Assembly: GCA_943324055.2 (NCBI GenBank)
Contig: CALPKD020000018.1
Location: forward strand, 1 to 10,994
Length of the DNA stretch: 10,994 bases
Direction: 5' to 3'
Source: Chitinophaga pinensis
GTDB lineage: Bacteria; Bacteroidota; Bacteroidia; Chitinophagales; Chitinophagaceae
Shown here: positions 1-6,187 of the stretch, one piece after another
How the letters are laid out: each line of letters opens with the position of its first letter
Position numbering within the stretch: the first letter of the stretch is position 1
The notes under the pieces: generated by a model
Databases searched by the model: none
The model's input: the letters and a program-made list of their open reading frames with translations, nothing else
Told to the model about the DNA's origin: nothing
Position numbers and translations under genes: made by a program

Positions 1-732
1 AAAATGTTTGATCTCTCTAAAAATCCAAGGGTAACCGATCGCTGCTCTGCCAATCATGATACCATCTATACCATATCTATTTTTATATTCTAATGCTTTT
101 TCTGGGGAGTTAATATCTCCGTTTCCAAAAATAGGGATATGAATTCGCGGGTCATTTTTAATTTCACCTATCAATGTCCAATCTGCCTCTCCCTTATACA
201 TTTGAGTTCTTGTACGACCATGTATAGCCAACGCTTTAACGCCCACATCTTGCAACCTTAGCGCTACCTCGTGTATATTTTTAGTCGAATCATCCCAACC
301 TAATCTTGTTTTTACAGTAACGGGTAAGTTGGTACTTTTTACGACCGACTCGGTTAATCTCATCATTAAATCGATATCCTTTAATACCCCTGCACCTGCT
401 CCCTTGGTTACTACCTTTTTTACAGGGCAGCCAAAATTAATGTCAATTAAATCGGGGTTCACGGCATCCACTATTTTCGTACAAAGCGACATGGCTTCCT
501 CATCTCCTCCAAATATTTGTATACCAATGGGGCGTTCAAAATCGTAAAAATCAAGTTTTTGCTTGCTCTTCATAGCATCTCTAATAAGCCCTTCGCTACT
601 TATAAATTCGGTGTACATTAAATCTGCACCATTATCCTTGCATACTACTCTAAATGGGGGATCGCTAACGTCCTCCATTGGAGCTAGTAAAAGCGGAAAA
701 TCAGGTAATTGTATTGGGCCTATAGAAACCAT
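1..732 (-). CDS. dusB: tRNA-dihydrouridine synthase, DusB type (3' end cut by window edge)
   Basis: FMN-dependent enzyme that reduces uridine to dihydrouridine in the tRNA D-loop region in the cytoplasm. The start is the ATG at 732, giving MVSIGPIQLPDFPLLLAPM. The frame stays open to base 1, so 244 codons are visible; the family is usually about 320-345 residues, so roughly the last quarter, including the C-terminal helical domain, is missing. Visible marks are the N-terminal LAPMEDVSDPPFR flavin loop (about 16-28), the catalytic cysteine Cys102 in DINFGCPVKK, VKTRLGWDD, the HGRTRTQMYKG phosphate-binding stretch, GNGDI, and DGIMIGRAAIGYPWIF near the cut end. The family is very well conserved. 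Assignment to DusB rather than another Dus subgroup rests on the overall motif pattern and is slightly less certain. It is divergent from the CPBP protease gene, with a 63-base gap. Confidence 0.95.
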   Translation of the reverse strand, partial: MVSIGPIQLPDFPLLLAPMEDVSDPPFRVVCKDNGADLMYTEFISSEGLIRDAMKSKQKLDFYDFERPIGIQIFGGDEEAMSLCTKIVDAVNPDLIDINFGCPVKKVVTKGAGAGVLKDIDLMMRLTESVVKSTNLPVTVKTRLGWDDSTKNIHEVALRLQDVGVKALAIHGRTRTQMYKGEADWTLIGEIKNDPRIHIPIFGNGDINSPEKALEYKNRYGIDGIMIGRAAIGYPWIFREIKHF

Positions 733-770
733 ATGAATTCATTATCTTGCAGCTAACAAAGTTGCGGTTG

Positions 771-778
771 CAAATGTA
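771..778 (-). promoter_or_regulatory. Candidate -7 promoter box for dusB
   Basis: Read on the minus strand this is TACATTTG, an exact match to the Bacteroidota primary sigma factor -7 consensus TAnnTTTG. It lies about 39 bases upstream of the dusB ATG. I do not see a convincing -33 TTG at the usual spacing, so the call rests on the -7 box and its place in a divergent intergenic gap. Confidence 0.45.
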
Positions 779-795
779 CCAATAAATTGTGTTTT

Positions 796-1713
796 ATGGA
801 ATCATCTACAAAAAGCCTTTTTTATTTTACTCCTGCTATGAGAATGGCCCTTTTTTTAGGAGCTACAGGAATTAGCATGATTTTGGGCGGGTTGGTCAGT
901 TTTTCACTGGTTGCCATGCTTTTACACTCCGATTTTGGCCATATTCAGCAATTGCTGCTACAGCCTGAACATGCAAAAGTGGCTCAATTTGCAAATGCCT
1001 TGGCGTCCATCATTGCTTTTGGGATACCTAGTTTAGCAGCTGCCTATTTAAGCAAGGGTACTATAAAACAAAATATGGGTTTTGCCCCTGTTCAATCCTA
1101 TCATCAAGTGGGCATTGTTATTTTACTAGCGCTCACTGGATTAATCTTAAGTGGTGCCTTAGGGGATCTTACTCAAAAAATTCCCATTCCAACTGATTGG
1201 AAAATAACAGCAGACCGCCTCGAAGCGCAATACAAAAAAGCTTTGTTGGCAATGACGCAAATGAAATCATTATTTGATTTAATGTTGGCAATTATCGCGG
1301 TTGCTGTGATTCCAGCGGTAGTGGAAGAATTTTATTTCAGAGCAGGGCTTCAAAAAATATTAGTGGATTGGTCAGGTAAGCCGCACATCGCGATTCTTGT
1401 TACAGCCATTATATTCAGTGCATTTCATTTTTCCTATTTTGGGTTCTTGTCTAGAATGTCACTTGGTATTGTATTAGGGTATATTTACTTTTTTACTAAA
1501 ACAATTTGGTTGCCTATGTTGATGCATTTTATCAATAATGCAATTGGTATCTCCACTTTATATTTTGTAAAAGACGATCCAAAAAAAGTGGATGCAGTCC
1601 TTGAACAAAATTTAACTTATTACTGGGTTTTAGTTGCATTGGTATTGGCCTTTTTTTTATTAAAAAGATTAAACATTATTTCAAATGAATCAAGAATGGA
1701 AAAAAGTTTTTAG
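796..1713 (+). CDS. CPBP-family (CAAX/Abi) intramembrane glutamic protease
   Basis: Polytopic inner-membrane protein of 305 residues belonging to the CPBP family (related to Rce1 prenyl proteases). The three family motifs are present: EEFYFR (Glu177, Glu178, Arg182), FxxxH (Phe207-His211) and HxxxN (His244-Asn248). Hydrophobic segments lie near 18-45, 68-86, 105-122, 160-176, 198-212, 222-246 and 276-292. I chose the ATG at 796; a TTG three codons earlier is in frame but offers nothing in its favour. An imperfect promoter-like TATCTTGC is at 743-750. It heads a run of four same-strand genes and its 3' end overlaps the DUF2007 gene by 29 bases. Some bacterial family members process peptides or give bacteriocin immunity; the substrate here cannot be read from sequence. 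Confidence 0.9.
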   Translation: MESSTKSLFYFTPAMRMALFLGATGISMILGGLVSFSLVAMLLHSDFGHIQQLLLQPEHAKVAQFANALASIIAFGIPSLAAAYLSKGTIKQNMGFAPVQSYHQVGIVILLALTGLILSGALGDLTQKIPIPTDWKITADRLEAQYKKALLAMTQMKSLFDLMLAIIAVAVIPAVVEEFYFRAGLQKILVDWSGKPHIAILVTAIIFSAFHFSYFGFLSRMSLGIVLGYIYFFTKTIWLPMLMHFINNAIGISTLYFVKDDPKKVDAVLEQNLTYYWVLVALVLAFFLLKRLNIISNESRMEKSF

Positions 1714-1906
1714 CAGCAGCGAGCTCGCAAAATCATCAATCGTAATGGGCTTATTGAATGAAAATGATATTCCTGCTAAAACATTGAATAAGCAAAATTC
1801 TGCCTTCGTTTTTTTAGGCGAAGTGGAAGTACATGTTCCTGCTGATTTTTATGATCAAGCAATAGCACTTATTGAAAAACTGAATTTAGACATTGTTCAA
1901 TCTTAA
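1685..1906 (+). CDS. DUF2007 domain small protein (putative signal-transducing)
   Basis: Small soluble protein of 73 residues with no signal peptide or membrane segment. The pattern of WKKVFSSSELAKSSIVMGLL, then NDIPAKTLN, then EVEVHVPADFYDQAIALIEK fits the DUF2007 family, a compact fold related to PII/GlnB-like domains whose biochemical role is unknown. The single domain fills the whole protein. Its ATG lies inside the end of the CPBP protease gene in another frame (29-base overlap), which implies translational coupling. cdsA begins 26 bases after its stop. The context suggests a small regulatory or accessory protein for the membrane genes around it, but that is inference. Confidence 0.8.
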   Translation: MNQEWKKVFSSSELAKSSIVMGLLNENDIPAKTLNKQNSAFVFLGEVEVHVPADFYDQAIALIEKLNLDIVQS

Positions 1907-1932
1907 TCTTTCATTGTATTTAAAATTATCAT

Positions 1933-2793
1933 ATGGCTTTTAATTTCTCGGTTTTTAAAGTGAGGGCGGCCTCGGCAGTTGTTTTTGCAATCATTATGAT
2001 AGCAGGTTTGCTTTGGAATGAATGGTCTTTTTTTGCACTGTTTTTTGCAATTCAAATTGGATGCTTATATGAGTATCAAAAATTGATGCGATTGATATTT
2101 CCAAATTATACAAATAGTACGGCTGTACATAAATGGGGGGTGTTGGCTTTAGGCGCTGCAGTGATGTTATCGCATTGTGCTCCATCTTTAATGATTGGCA
2201 AGGTAGAGATTCATAAAATTGGGATGCCGATGTTTGGGTTGATCGTTGGCGGTATCCTTGCATCCGAATTAATCAACAAAAAAGTGACCCTGCAAAATTG
2301 GGCAATTTCAATATTGGGGTTATTGTATATTTCATTCAGCTTATCCTTATTCTTCCCTTTACGTGCTTATTTAGCGCATACTTTTTTGGGTGACTTTGGC
2401 TATGCAGTTCCAATGGTATTAATTGTTTCAATTTGGGTAAATGACACCATGGCATATATCGTAGGGTCCTTCATTGGCAGGACTCCCTTATCGTCCATTT
2501 CGCCCAATAAAACCTGGGAAGGGACCATTGCTGGGGTAATTTTATCCGTGCTATTGGTGACCAAATTGATGGGTTTATATGTCCCAATCCAAGAGAAAAC
2601 AATTTTTTTAATCAGTCTAGTAGCTTCTATTGCAGGTACTTTTGGAGATTTATTGGAAAGCAAACTCAAGCGGCTAGCGGGTGTTAAGGATAGCGGTAAC
2701 ATGATGCCGGGGCATGGCGGGTTTTTAGATCGATTTGATTCTATCTTGTTCGCAACCCCCTTTGTTTGGTTATTACTTCAGATTCTGTTTTAG
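1933..2793 (+). CDS. cdsA: Phosphatidate cytidylyltransferase (CDP-diglyceride synthase)
   Basis: Inner-membrane enzyme that converts phosphatidic acid and CTP to CDP-diacylglycerol and pyrophosphate, the branch point for phospholipids. At 286 residues it has normal family length and multiple hydrophobic segments (about 12-45, 68-82, 97-111, 122-142, 158-180, 197-215, 223-237, 270-285). Key conserved stretches are VNDTMAYIVG (169-178), SPNKTWEG (190-197) and the C-terminal signature between Ser243 and Asp269, with SKLKR, KDSG and HGGFLDRFD. The signature has Met258 where Leu/Ile/Phe is usual, a mild change. The ATG at 1933 follows the DUF2007 stop by 26 bases and psd starts 29 bases after its own stop, so it sits mid-operon. 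A dedicated promoter is not visible. Confidence 0.96.
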   Translation: MAFNFSVFKVRAASAVVFAIIMIAGLLWNEWSFFALFFAIQIGCLYEYQKLMRLIFPNYTNSTAVHKWGVLALGAAVMLSHCAPSLMIGKVEIHKIGMPMFGLIVGGILASELINKKVTLQNWAISILGLLYISFSLSLFFPLRAYLAHTFLGDFGYAVPMVLIVSIWVNDTMAYIVGSFIGRTPLSSISPNKTWEGTIAGVILSVLLVTKLMGLYVPIQEKTIFLISLVASIAGTFGDLLESKLKRLAGVKDSGNMMPGHGGFLDRFDSILFATPFVWLLLQILF

Positions 2794-2822
2794 ATGTTTT
2801 ACATTTGCACCAAATTTACAGT

Positions 2823-3479
2823 ATGACTATTCATAGAGAAGGAACCGCTACTATTTCATTGATTGCATTATTTGTTGGCGCAGTGAACATTGCCAATTTT
2901 TCTTATTTATTTCCGATTAGTGCAATTGCCGCATGGGCATTGTTTGTAATATCATTAGGGTTCTTCCTGTTTATTGTTTCTTTTTTTAGAATGCCAAACA
3001 GAAAGCTAACCATAAGCGATAATGCAATTGTATCTCCTGCTGATGGGAAAGTTGTTGTAATAGAGGAAGTAACGCCAGACGAATACTACCAAGAAAGAAG
3101 AATTCAGTTAAGTGTATTTATGAGCCCAGCCAATGTGCATGTGAACCGTTTGCCTATTGCTGGAAACATTGTATATAATAAATATCACCCAGGTAAGTTC
3201 TTAGTTGCTTGGCATCCTAAATCGTCTACAGATAATGAAAGATGGTCAGTTGTCGTAGAAAATGCAAAAGGTACTATTTTATGTAAACAGATTGCGGGTG
3301 CATTGGCCAGAAGAATTTGCAATTATGCGAGTGTGGGTCAAAAATTTAACCAATGCGATGAATATGGTTTTATTAAATTTGGAAGTAGGGTGGATTTATT
3401 GTTACCAGTGGGCACAACCATTCATGCTAAAATAGGGGATCACGTAAAAGGGGGTGTTACCGTGTTGGCTTCTTGGTAG
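2823..3479 (+). CDS. psd: Phosphatidylserine decarboxylase, short PSD-A type proenzyme
   Basis: Pyruvoyl-dependent membrane enzyme that decarboxylates phosphatidylserine to phosphatidylethanolamine. It has 218 residues, as expected for the short form. Two hydrophobic segments lie near 10-28 and 30-56, followed by VSPADGKV (about 69-76), SPANVHVNR and the C-terminal KFGSRVD. Cleavage of this family occurs at the Gly-Ser bond; here the pyruvoyl serine would be Ser188, giving a beta chain of 187 and an alpha chain of 31 residues. I chose ATG 2823 (MTIHREGT), which matches the usual N-terminus. An in-frame TTG at 2766 lies inside cdsA and would add 19 unrelated residues. It is the last gene before the terminator at 3506-3535. 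Phosphatidylserine synthase, needed to link it with CdsA, is not in the window. Confidence 0.95.
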   Translation: MTIHREGTATISLIALFVGAVNIANFSYLFPISAIAAWALFVISLGFFLFIVSFFRMPNRKLTISDNAIVSPADGKVVVIEEVTPDEYYQERRIQLSVFMSPANVHVNRLPIAGNIVYNKYHPGKFLVAWHPKSSTDNERWSVVVENAKGTILCKQIAGALARRICNYASVGQKFNQCDEYGFIKFGSRVDLLLPVGTTIHAKIGDHVKGGVTVLASW

Positions 3480-3505
3480 TGTTAATCGCACTACTTATTA
3501 ATATT

Positions 3506-3535
3506 AAAAAAGCTACGAAGTATCGTAGCTTTTTT
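3506..3535. terminator. Bidirectional intrinsic terminator
   Basis: A perfect 13-bp inverted repeat (arm AAAAAAGCTACGA) with a 4-base AGTA loop. Because the arms begin with six A and end with six T, it reads as hairpin plus T-run on both strands. It lies between the convergent psd (+) and HAD nucleotidase (-) genes and can end both transcripts. Confidence 0.92.
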
Positions 3536-3560
3536 GTTAAATAACCCTATTAGTCGGAGC

Positions 3561-4256
3561 CTACAATATGGCTTCTAATTCTTTTAAATGCGTAATCGTA
3601 TAAGTTGCTTGCACACTTGGAGTTACTTGTAAATGGTTTACAAATACCGTATCCATGCCAAAGTTAATGCCACCTTGAATATCGGCGGCCTCATTGTCAC
3701 CAATCATAATGCTATTTTCCAGTTGTGCATTTGTTGTTTTTAGGGCATATTCAAATATGCCTGCGTGTGGTTTTAAACTATTGCTTGCCTCGGAAGTAAT
3801 CACTTCGGTAAAAAAATGATCAATCTGGGATTGCTTAATTTTATTTAATTGCACCGACTCAAATCCGTTGGTAATTAAATGCATTTTATAGTCCTTATCC
3901 TTTAAGTAATTAAGAATCTCTATTGTGTAGGGGAATAGATTTTTTTTAAAGGGGAGAATATCTAAATATTGAACAGACATTTCTTTTGCTAATTTTTCAT
4001 TGGCAACTTTAAAATCAAGTAAGCTTAGGTATATTCTTTTCCAACGTAGTTCCTCTTGTTTTATAAAGCCTTTGGTATATCGGTCCCATAAACGATGGTT
4101 ATGCGCTGAATAAATCTTGAAATAGGCGTCAAAATCGGTGATACCAAGTTCCGCTAGCTTATGGGTATCGTACAATTCCCGAATCGTTTCCTTTGAATTT
4201 AATTCAAAGTCCCAGATGGTGTGATCCAAATCAAAAAACAAATCTTTATAGGCCAT
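3561..4256 (-). CDS. HAD-superfamily hydrolase, YjjG-like pyrimidine 5'-nucleotidase
   Basis: Cytoplasmic haloacid-dehalogenase phosphatase of 231 residues. The four HAD motifs are intact: DLDHT with nucleophile Asp9 and acid/base Asp11, motif II TNG (129-131), motif III Lys162 in SLKPHAGIF, and motif IV GDNEAAD (186-192). The helical cap between about 17 and 105 and the WDF start of the cap fit the YjjG/TIGR02254 group. That group dephosphorylates non-canonical pyrimidine nucleotides, as in house-cleaning by E. coli YjjG. The exact substrate is inferred from family only; phosphoglycolate-like or other HAD activity cannot be excluded. It is transcribed alone, divergent from the SDR gene (82-base gap), and ends at the shared terminator with psd. 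Confidence 0.85.
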   Translation of the reverse strand: MAYKDLFFDLDHTIWDFELNSKETIRELYDTHKLAELGITDFDAYFKIYSAHNHRLWDRYTKGFIKQEELRWKRIYLSLLDFKVANEKLAKEMSVQYLDILPFKKNLFPYTIEILNYLKDKDYKMHLITNGFESVQLNKIKQSQIDHFFTEVITSEASNSLKPHAGIFEYALKTTNAQLENSIMIGDNEAADIQGGINFGMDTVFVNHLQVTPSVQATYTITHLKELEAIL

Positions 4257-4272
4257 GTATGCTATTTATGAG

Positions 4273-4304
4273 TTGCTAAAATACAGCATTGCTTCCTATC
4301 TTTA
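4273..4304 (+). promoter_or_regulatory. Candidate promoter of the SDR gene
   Basis: A TTG at 4273-4275 and a TATCTTTA at 4297-4304 are separated by 21 bases. The second element matches the Bacteroidota -7 consensus TAnnTTTG in all but the last base. It stands 34 bases upstream of the SDR start, inside a divergent intergenic gap. Confidence 0.45.
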
Positions 4305-4338
4305 TGTAATAATTAGATCGGCTTAAAACGAATATAGA

Positions 4339-5037
4339 ATGAATATTGTAATTACAGGTGCTTCACAAGGAATAGGCTTTGCAATTGCAGCAGCATTTGC
4401 AAAGGAAGGTCATACATTGATGCTATGCAGTAAGACGCCCGAAAATATGCGACTTGCTAAGGAGCAACTTGTCCATCAGTTCCCTCAAGCAGTGGTTCAC
4501 TCAATGATAGCGGATTTGTCCTTGAAAAATGAGTGTATTGCATTTGCAGATTGGTGTTTACAAAAAGGGACGCCTGATATAGTTGTAAATAATGCAGGTT
4601 TTTTTATGCCTGGGAATATTCAAGACGAAGCAGATGAAGTGTTAGAAAAACAAATGGCTGCTAATTTATATTCAGCTTATCATACAACACGTGCTTTACT
4701 GCCTTCTATGTTGTCTGTTGCAAAGGGACATATATTTAATATTTGCTCAATCGCTTCCTTGAACGCATATGCTCATGGGGGTTCCTACAGCATTAGTAAA
4801 TTTGCCTTATTGGGCTTTTCAAAAAATTTAAGATTGGAACTAAAGGATAGTGGTATTAAAGTGACGTCGGTTTGTCCTGGAGCCACTTATACAAATAGCT
4901 GGAAGGATAGTGGAGTGGATTCGGAGCGTATTATGGAAGCGGATGATATCGCTAAGATGATTTTTGCTGCTGCCCATTTAAGTCCACAAGCAGTGGTTGA
5001 AGACATTGTAATGCGTCCGCAGAAAGGAGATTTATAA
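4339..5037 (+). CDS. Short-chain dehydrogenase/reductase (SDR), classical type
   Basis: NAD(P)-dependent oxidoreductase of 232 residues with a single Rossmann domain. The cofactor loop TGASQGIG is at 6-13, an acidic residue follows strand 4 (Asp59), NNAG is at 84-87, and the catalytic Ser137, Tyr150 and Lys154 are all present (YSISK), followed by PGATYT (180-185). The substrate cannot be read from the sequence. Many close relatives are annotated only as SDR oxidoreductase or 3-oxoacyl-ACP reductase-like, and the isolated position gives no pathway clue. It converges with the 105-residue protein gene with only 10 bases between the stops and no hairpin in the gap. Confidence 0.92.
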   Translation: MNIVITGASQGIGFAIAAAFAKEGHTLMLCSKTPENMRLAKEQLVHQFPQAVVHSMIADLSLKNECIAFADWCLQKGTPDIVVNNAGFFMPGNIQDEADEVLEKQMAANLYSAYHTTRALLPSMLSVAKGHIFNICSIASLNAYAHGGSYSISKFALLGFSKNLRLELKDSGIKVTSVCPGATYTNSWKDSGVDSERIMEADDIAKMIFAAAHLSPQAVVEDIVMRPQKGDL

Positions 5038-5047
5038 AGGAGTGCGT

Positions 5048-5365
5048 TTATAAGCGTTCAGCGCCTTCGTCATCTCTATTTGCAAATGTAGTATCTGTTG
5101 GCCCCTCTATTTTTTTTGTAGTACTTGAAAAACTTTCTCTCGCCTTTTTTGTTGCAGCTAGCCTTTCTAATATTACTGTAGCAATCAGCTTGCCTGCATC
5201 TTCATTCGGGTTAGCTTGTAATATTGTTTTTAATTTTTGTTCCGATACGTCAATTCGGTAAAGTAGTTGTACCAATCTAGAGAAATCAGTTTTGATACAT
5301 TCATTAATAAAATCTTCTAATTGTGTTGTGGTTAGTTTTTCTAACTCGAGTAAACTTATTTCCAT
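5048..5365 (-). CDS. Uncharacterised 105-residue protein coupled to DUF2400 gene
   Basis: I do not recognise a named family. The protein is soluble with no signal peptide or hydrophobic segment. Residues about 1-70 look like a compact helical bundle with the phrases LEDFINECIKTDFSRLVQLLYR and DVSEQKLKTIL, while the last 30 or so residues are polar, rich in Thr/Ser/Lys/Asp/Glu and probably disordered. Its ATG overlaps the stop codon of the upstream DUF2400 gene by one base (TAATG), which strongly implies translational coupling and supports the start. Similar short proteins occur in related Bacteroidota to my recollection, without known function. The coupling suggests it acts with, or is stoichiometrically tied to, the DUF2400 protein. 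Confidence 0.75.
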   Translation of the reverse strand: MEISLLELEKLTTTQLEDFINECIKTDFSRLVQLLYRIDVSEQKLKTILQANPNEDAGKLIATVILERLAATKKARESFSSTTKKIEGPTDTTFANRDDEGAERL

Positions 5366-6150
5366 TAGTTGAATTTTTCAATGACCCCTAAACTAAATAA
5401 GGCAAAGTCGTATTTCACGGGATCCTTCGGATCTAAAGTTCGACAATATTCTGTTAATTCCATCGCGGCAAGCCAATCCGTTTGCGGTCTTTTTAAGATC
5501 CCTAAGGCCCTGGAAACCCTTGCTACATGCACGTCAATAGGGATAATCAAATCCGCTGGCTTTATGCTATTCCATAATCCAAAGTCAACGCCTTGTTTGT
5601 CCTTTCGAACCATCCATCTTAAAAACATGTTGAGCCTTTTACAAGTAGACCCAGATGCAGGGCTTGAAACATGCTTTTGAGTTCGTCTAGGTGCATCTTC
5701 CAATGACATAAAATAAGATTGAAAATTTGCAAGGGCGGATTGAACATTATGAATTTTCTTGTGGGTAAATTGGTTCTCAAAAAATGCCGTCTCTAAGGTT
5801 TCGTTTTTGGCATAATGGTGTTTAAAAAATTCCACGCAGTATAATGCATCTGTATCATTAAAAGTGCGATGTACAAAATCGAGTAGCTTTTTTAAATCTT
5901 TTGGTTGGTGGTGGATGCAAAAATCATAGGGTGCATGATCCATGCGTTCCAATAACTCATTGCTTTTATTGATTATGGTGGTCCTATTGCCCCATGCAAA
6001 TATGGCGGCAAAAATAGCAGCAATCTCAATGTCTTGCTGCTTTTTAAACTGATGAGGTATACAAATTGGATCTTTTTCAATGAAATCCAACTTATTGTAT
6101 TGCCTTACTTTTTGGTCTAATATTTTTTTTAATTCCTGGTGGTTACTCAC
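5365..6150 (-). CDS. TIGR02757/DUF2400 family protein, HhH-GPD-like
   Basis: Conserved protein of 261 residues with unknown biochemical role. The family N-terminus is clear: DPICIPHQF (28-36) and DIEIAAIFAAIFAWGNRTTII (40-60). The C-terminal half has CKRLNMFLRWMVR (170-182), PIDVHVARVSRALG (204-217) and DPVKYDFALFSLG (243-255). The PIDVHVxRVxRxLG stretch resembles the catalytic-Asp motif of HhH-GPD DNA glycosylases such as endonuclease III (VDTHIFRV), with Asp206 as the counterpart. The Fe-S cysteine cluster of Nth is absent. This likeness is my inference. Translation starts at GTG 6150; no in-frame ATG exists upstream before a stop, and the next Met is near residue 70, inside conserved sequence. 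It lies 37 bases after the cystathionine synthase gene and overlaps the 105-residue gene by one base. Confidence 0.85.
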   Translation of the reverse strand: MSNHQELKKILDQKVRQYNKLDFIEKDPICIPHQFKKQQDIEIAAIFAAIFAWGNRTTIINKSNELLERMDHAPYDFCIHHQPKDLKKLLDFVHRTFNDTDALYCVEFFKHHYAKNETLETAFFENQFTHKKIHNVQSALANFQSYFMSLEDAPRRTQKHVSSPASGSTCKRLNMFLRWMVRKDKQGVDFGLWNSIKPADLIIPIDVHVARVSRALGILKRPQTDWLAAMELTEYCRTLDPKDPVKYDFALFSLGVIEKFN

Positions 6151-6163
6151 TTTTTATTTATCC

Positions 6164-6182
6164 ATTTGTAAATATTGCAAAT
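6164..6182. repeat. Interrupted 19-bp dyad in the gap between two genes
   Basis: ATTTGTAAATATTGCAAAT has outer arms ATTTG and CAAAT that pair perfectly, with AA/TT matching inside after a one-base mismatch. It sits between the cystathionine synthase stop and the DUF2400 GTG start. It could be an operator or a weak RNA hairpin, or a chance AT-rich dyad. Confidence 0.3.
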
Positions 6183-6187
6183 TGTAT

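Noticed and set aside
787..795. TTG start three codons upstream for the CPBP protease
   Set aside because: The ATG at 796 is adequate and the extra residues (Met-Cys-Phe) add no family similarity.
1994..2702. Two open frames on the minus strand within cdsA
   Set aside because: cdsA has its full family signature across this stretch; the antisense frames show no recognisable features.
2766..2822. TTG start for psd inside cdsA
   Set aside because: The ATG at 2823 gives the usual MTIHREGT N-terminus and normal length; the extension is translated from cdsA sequence.
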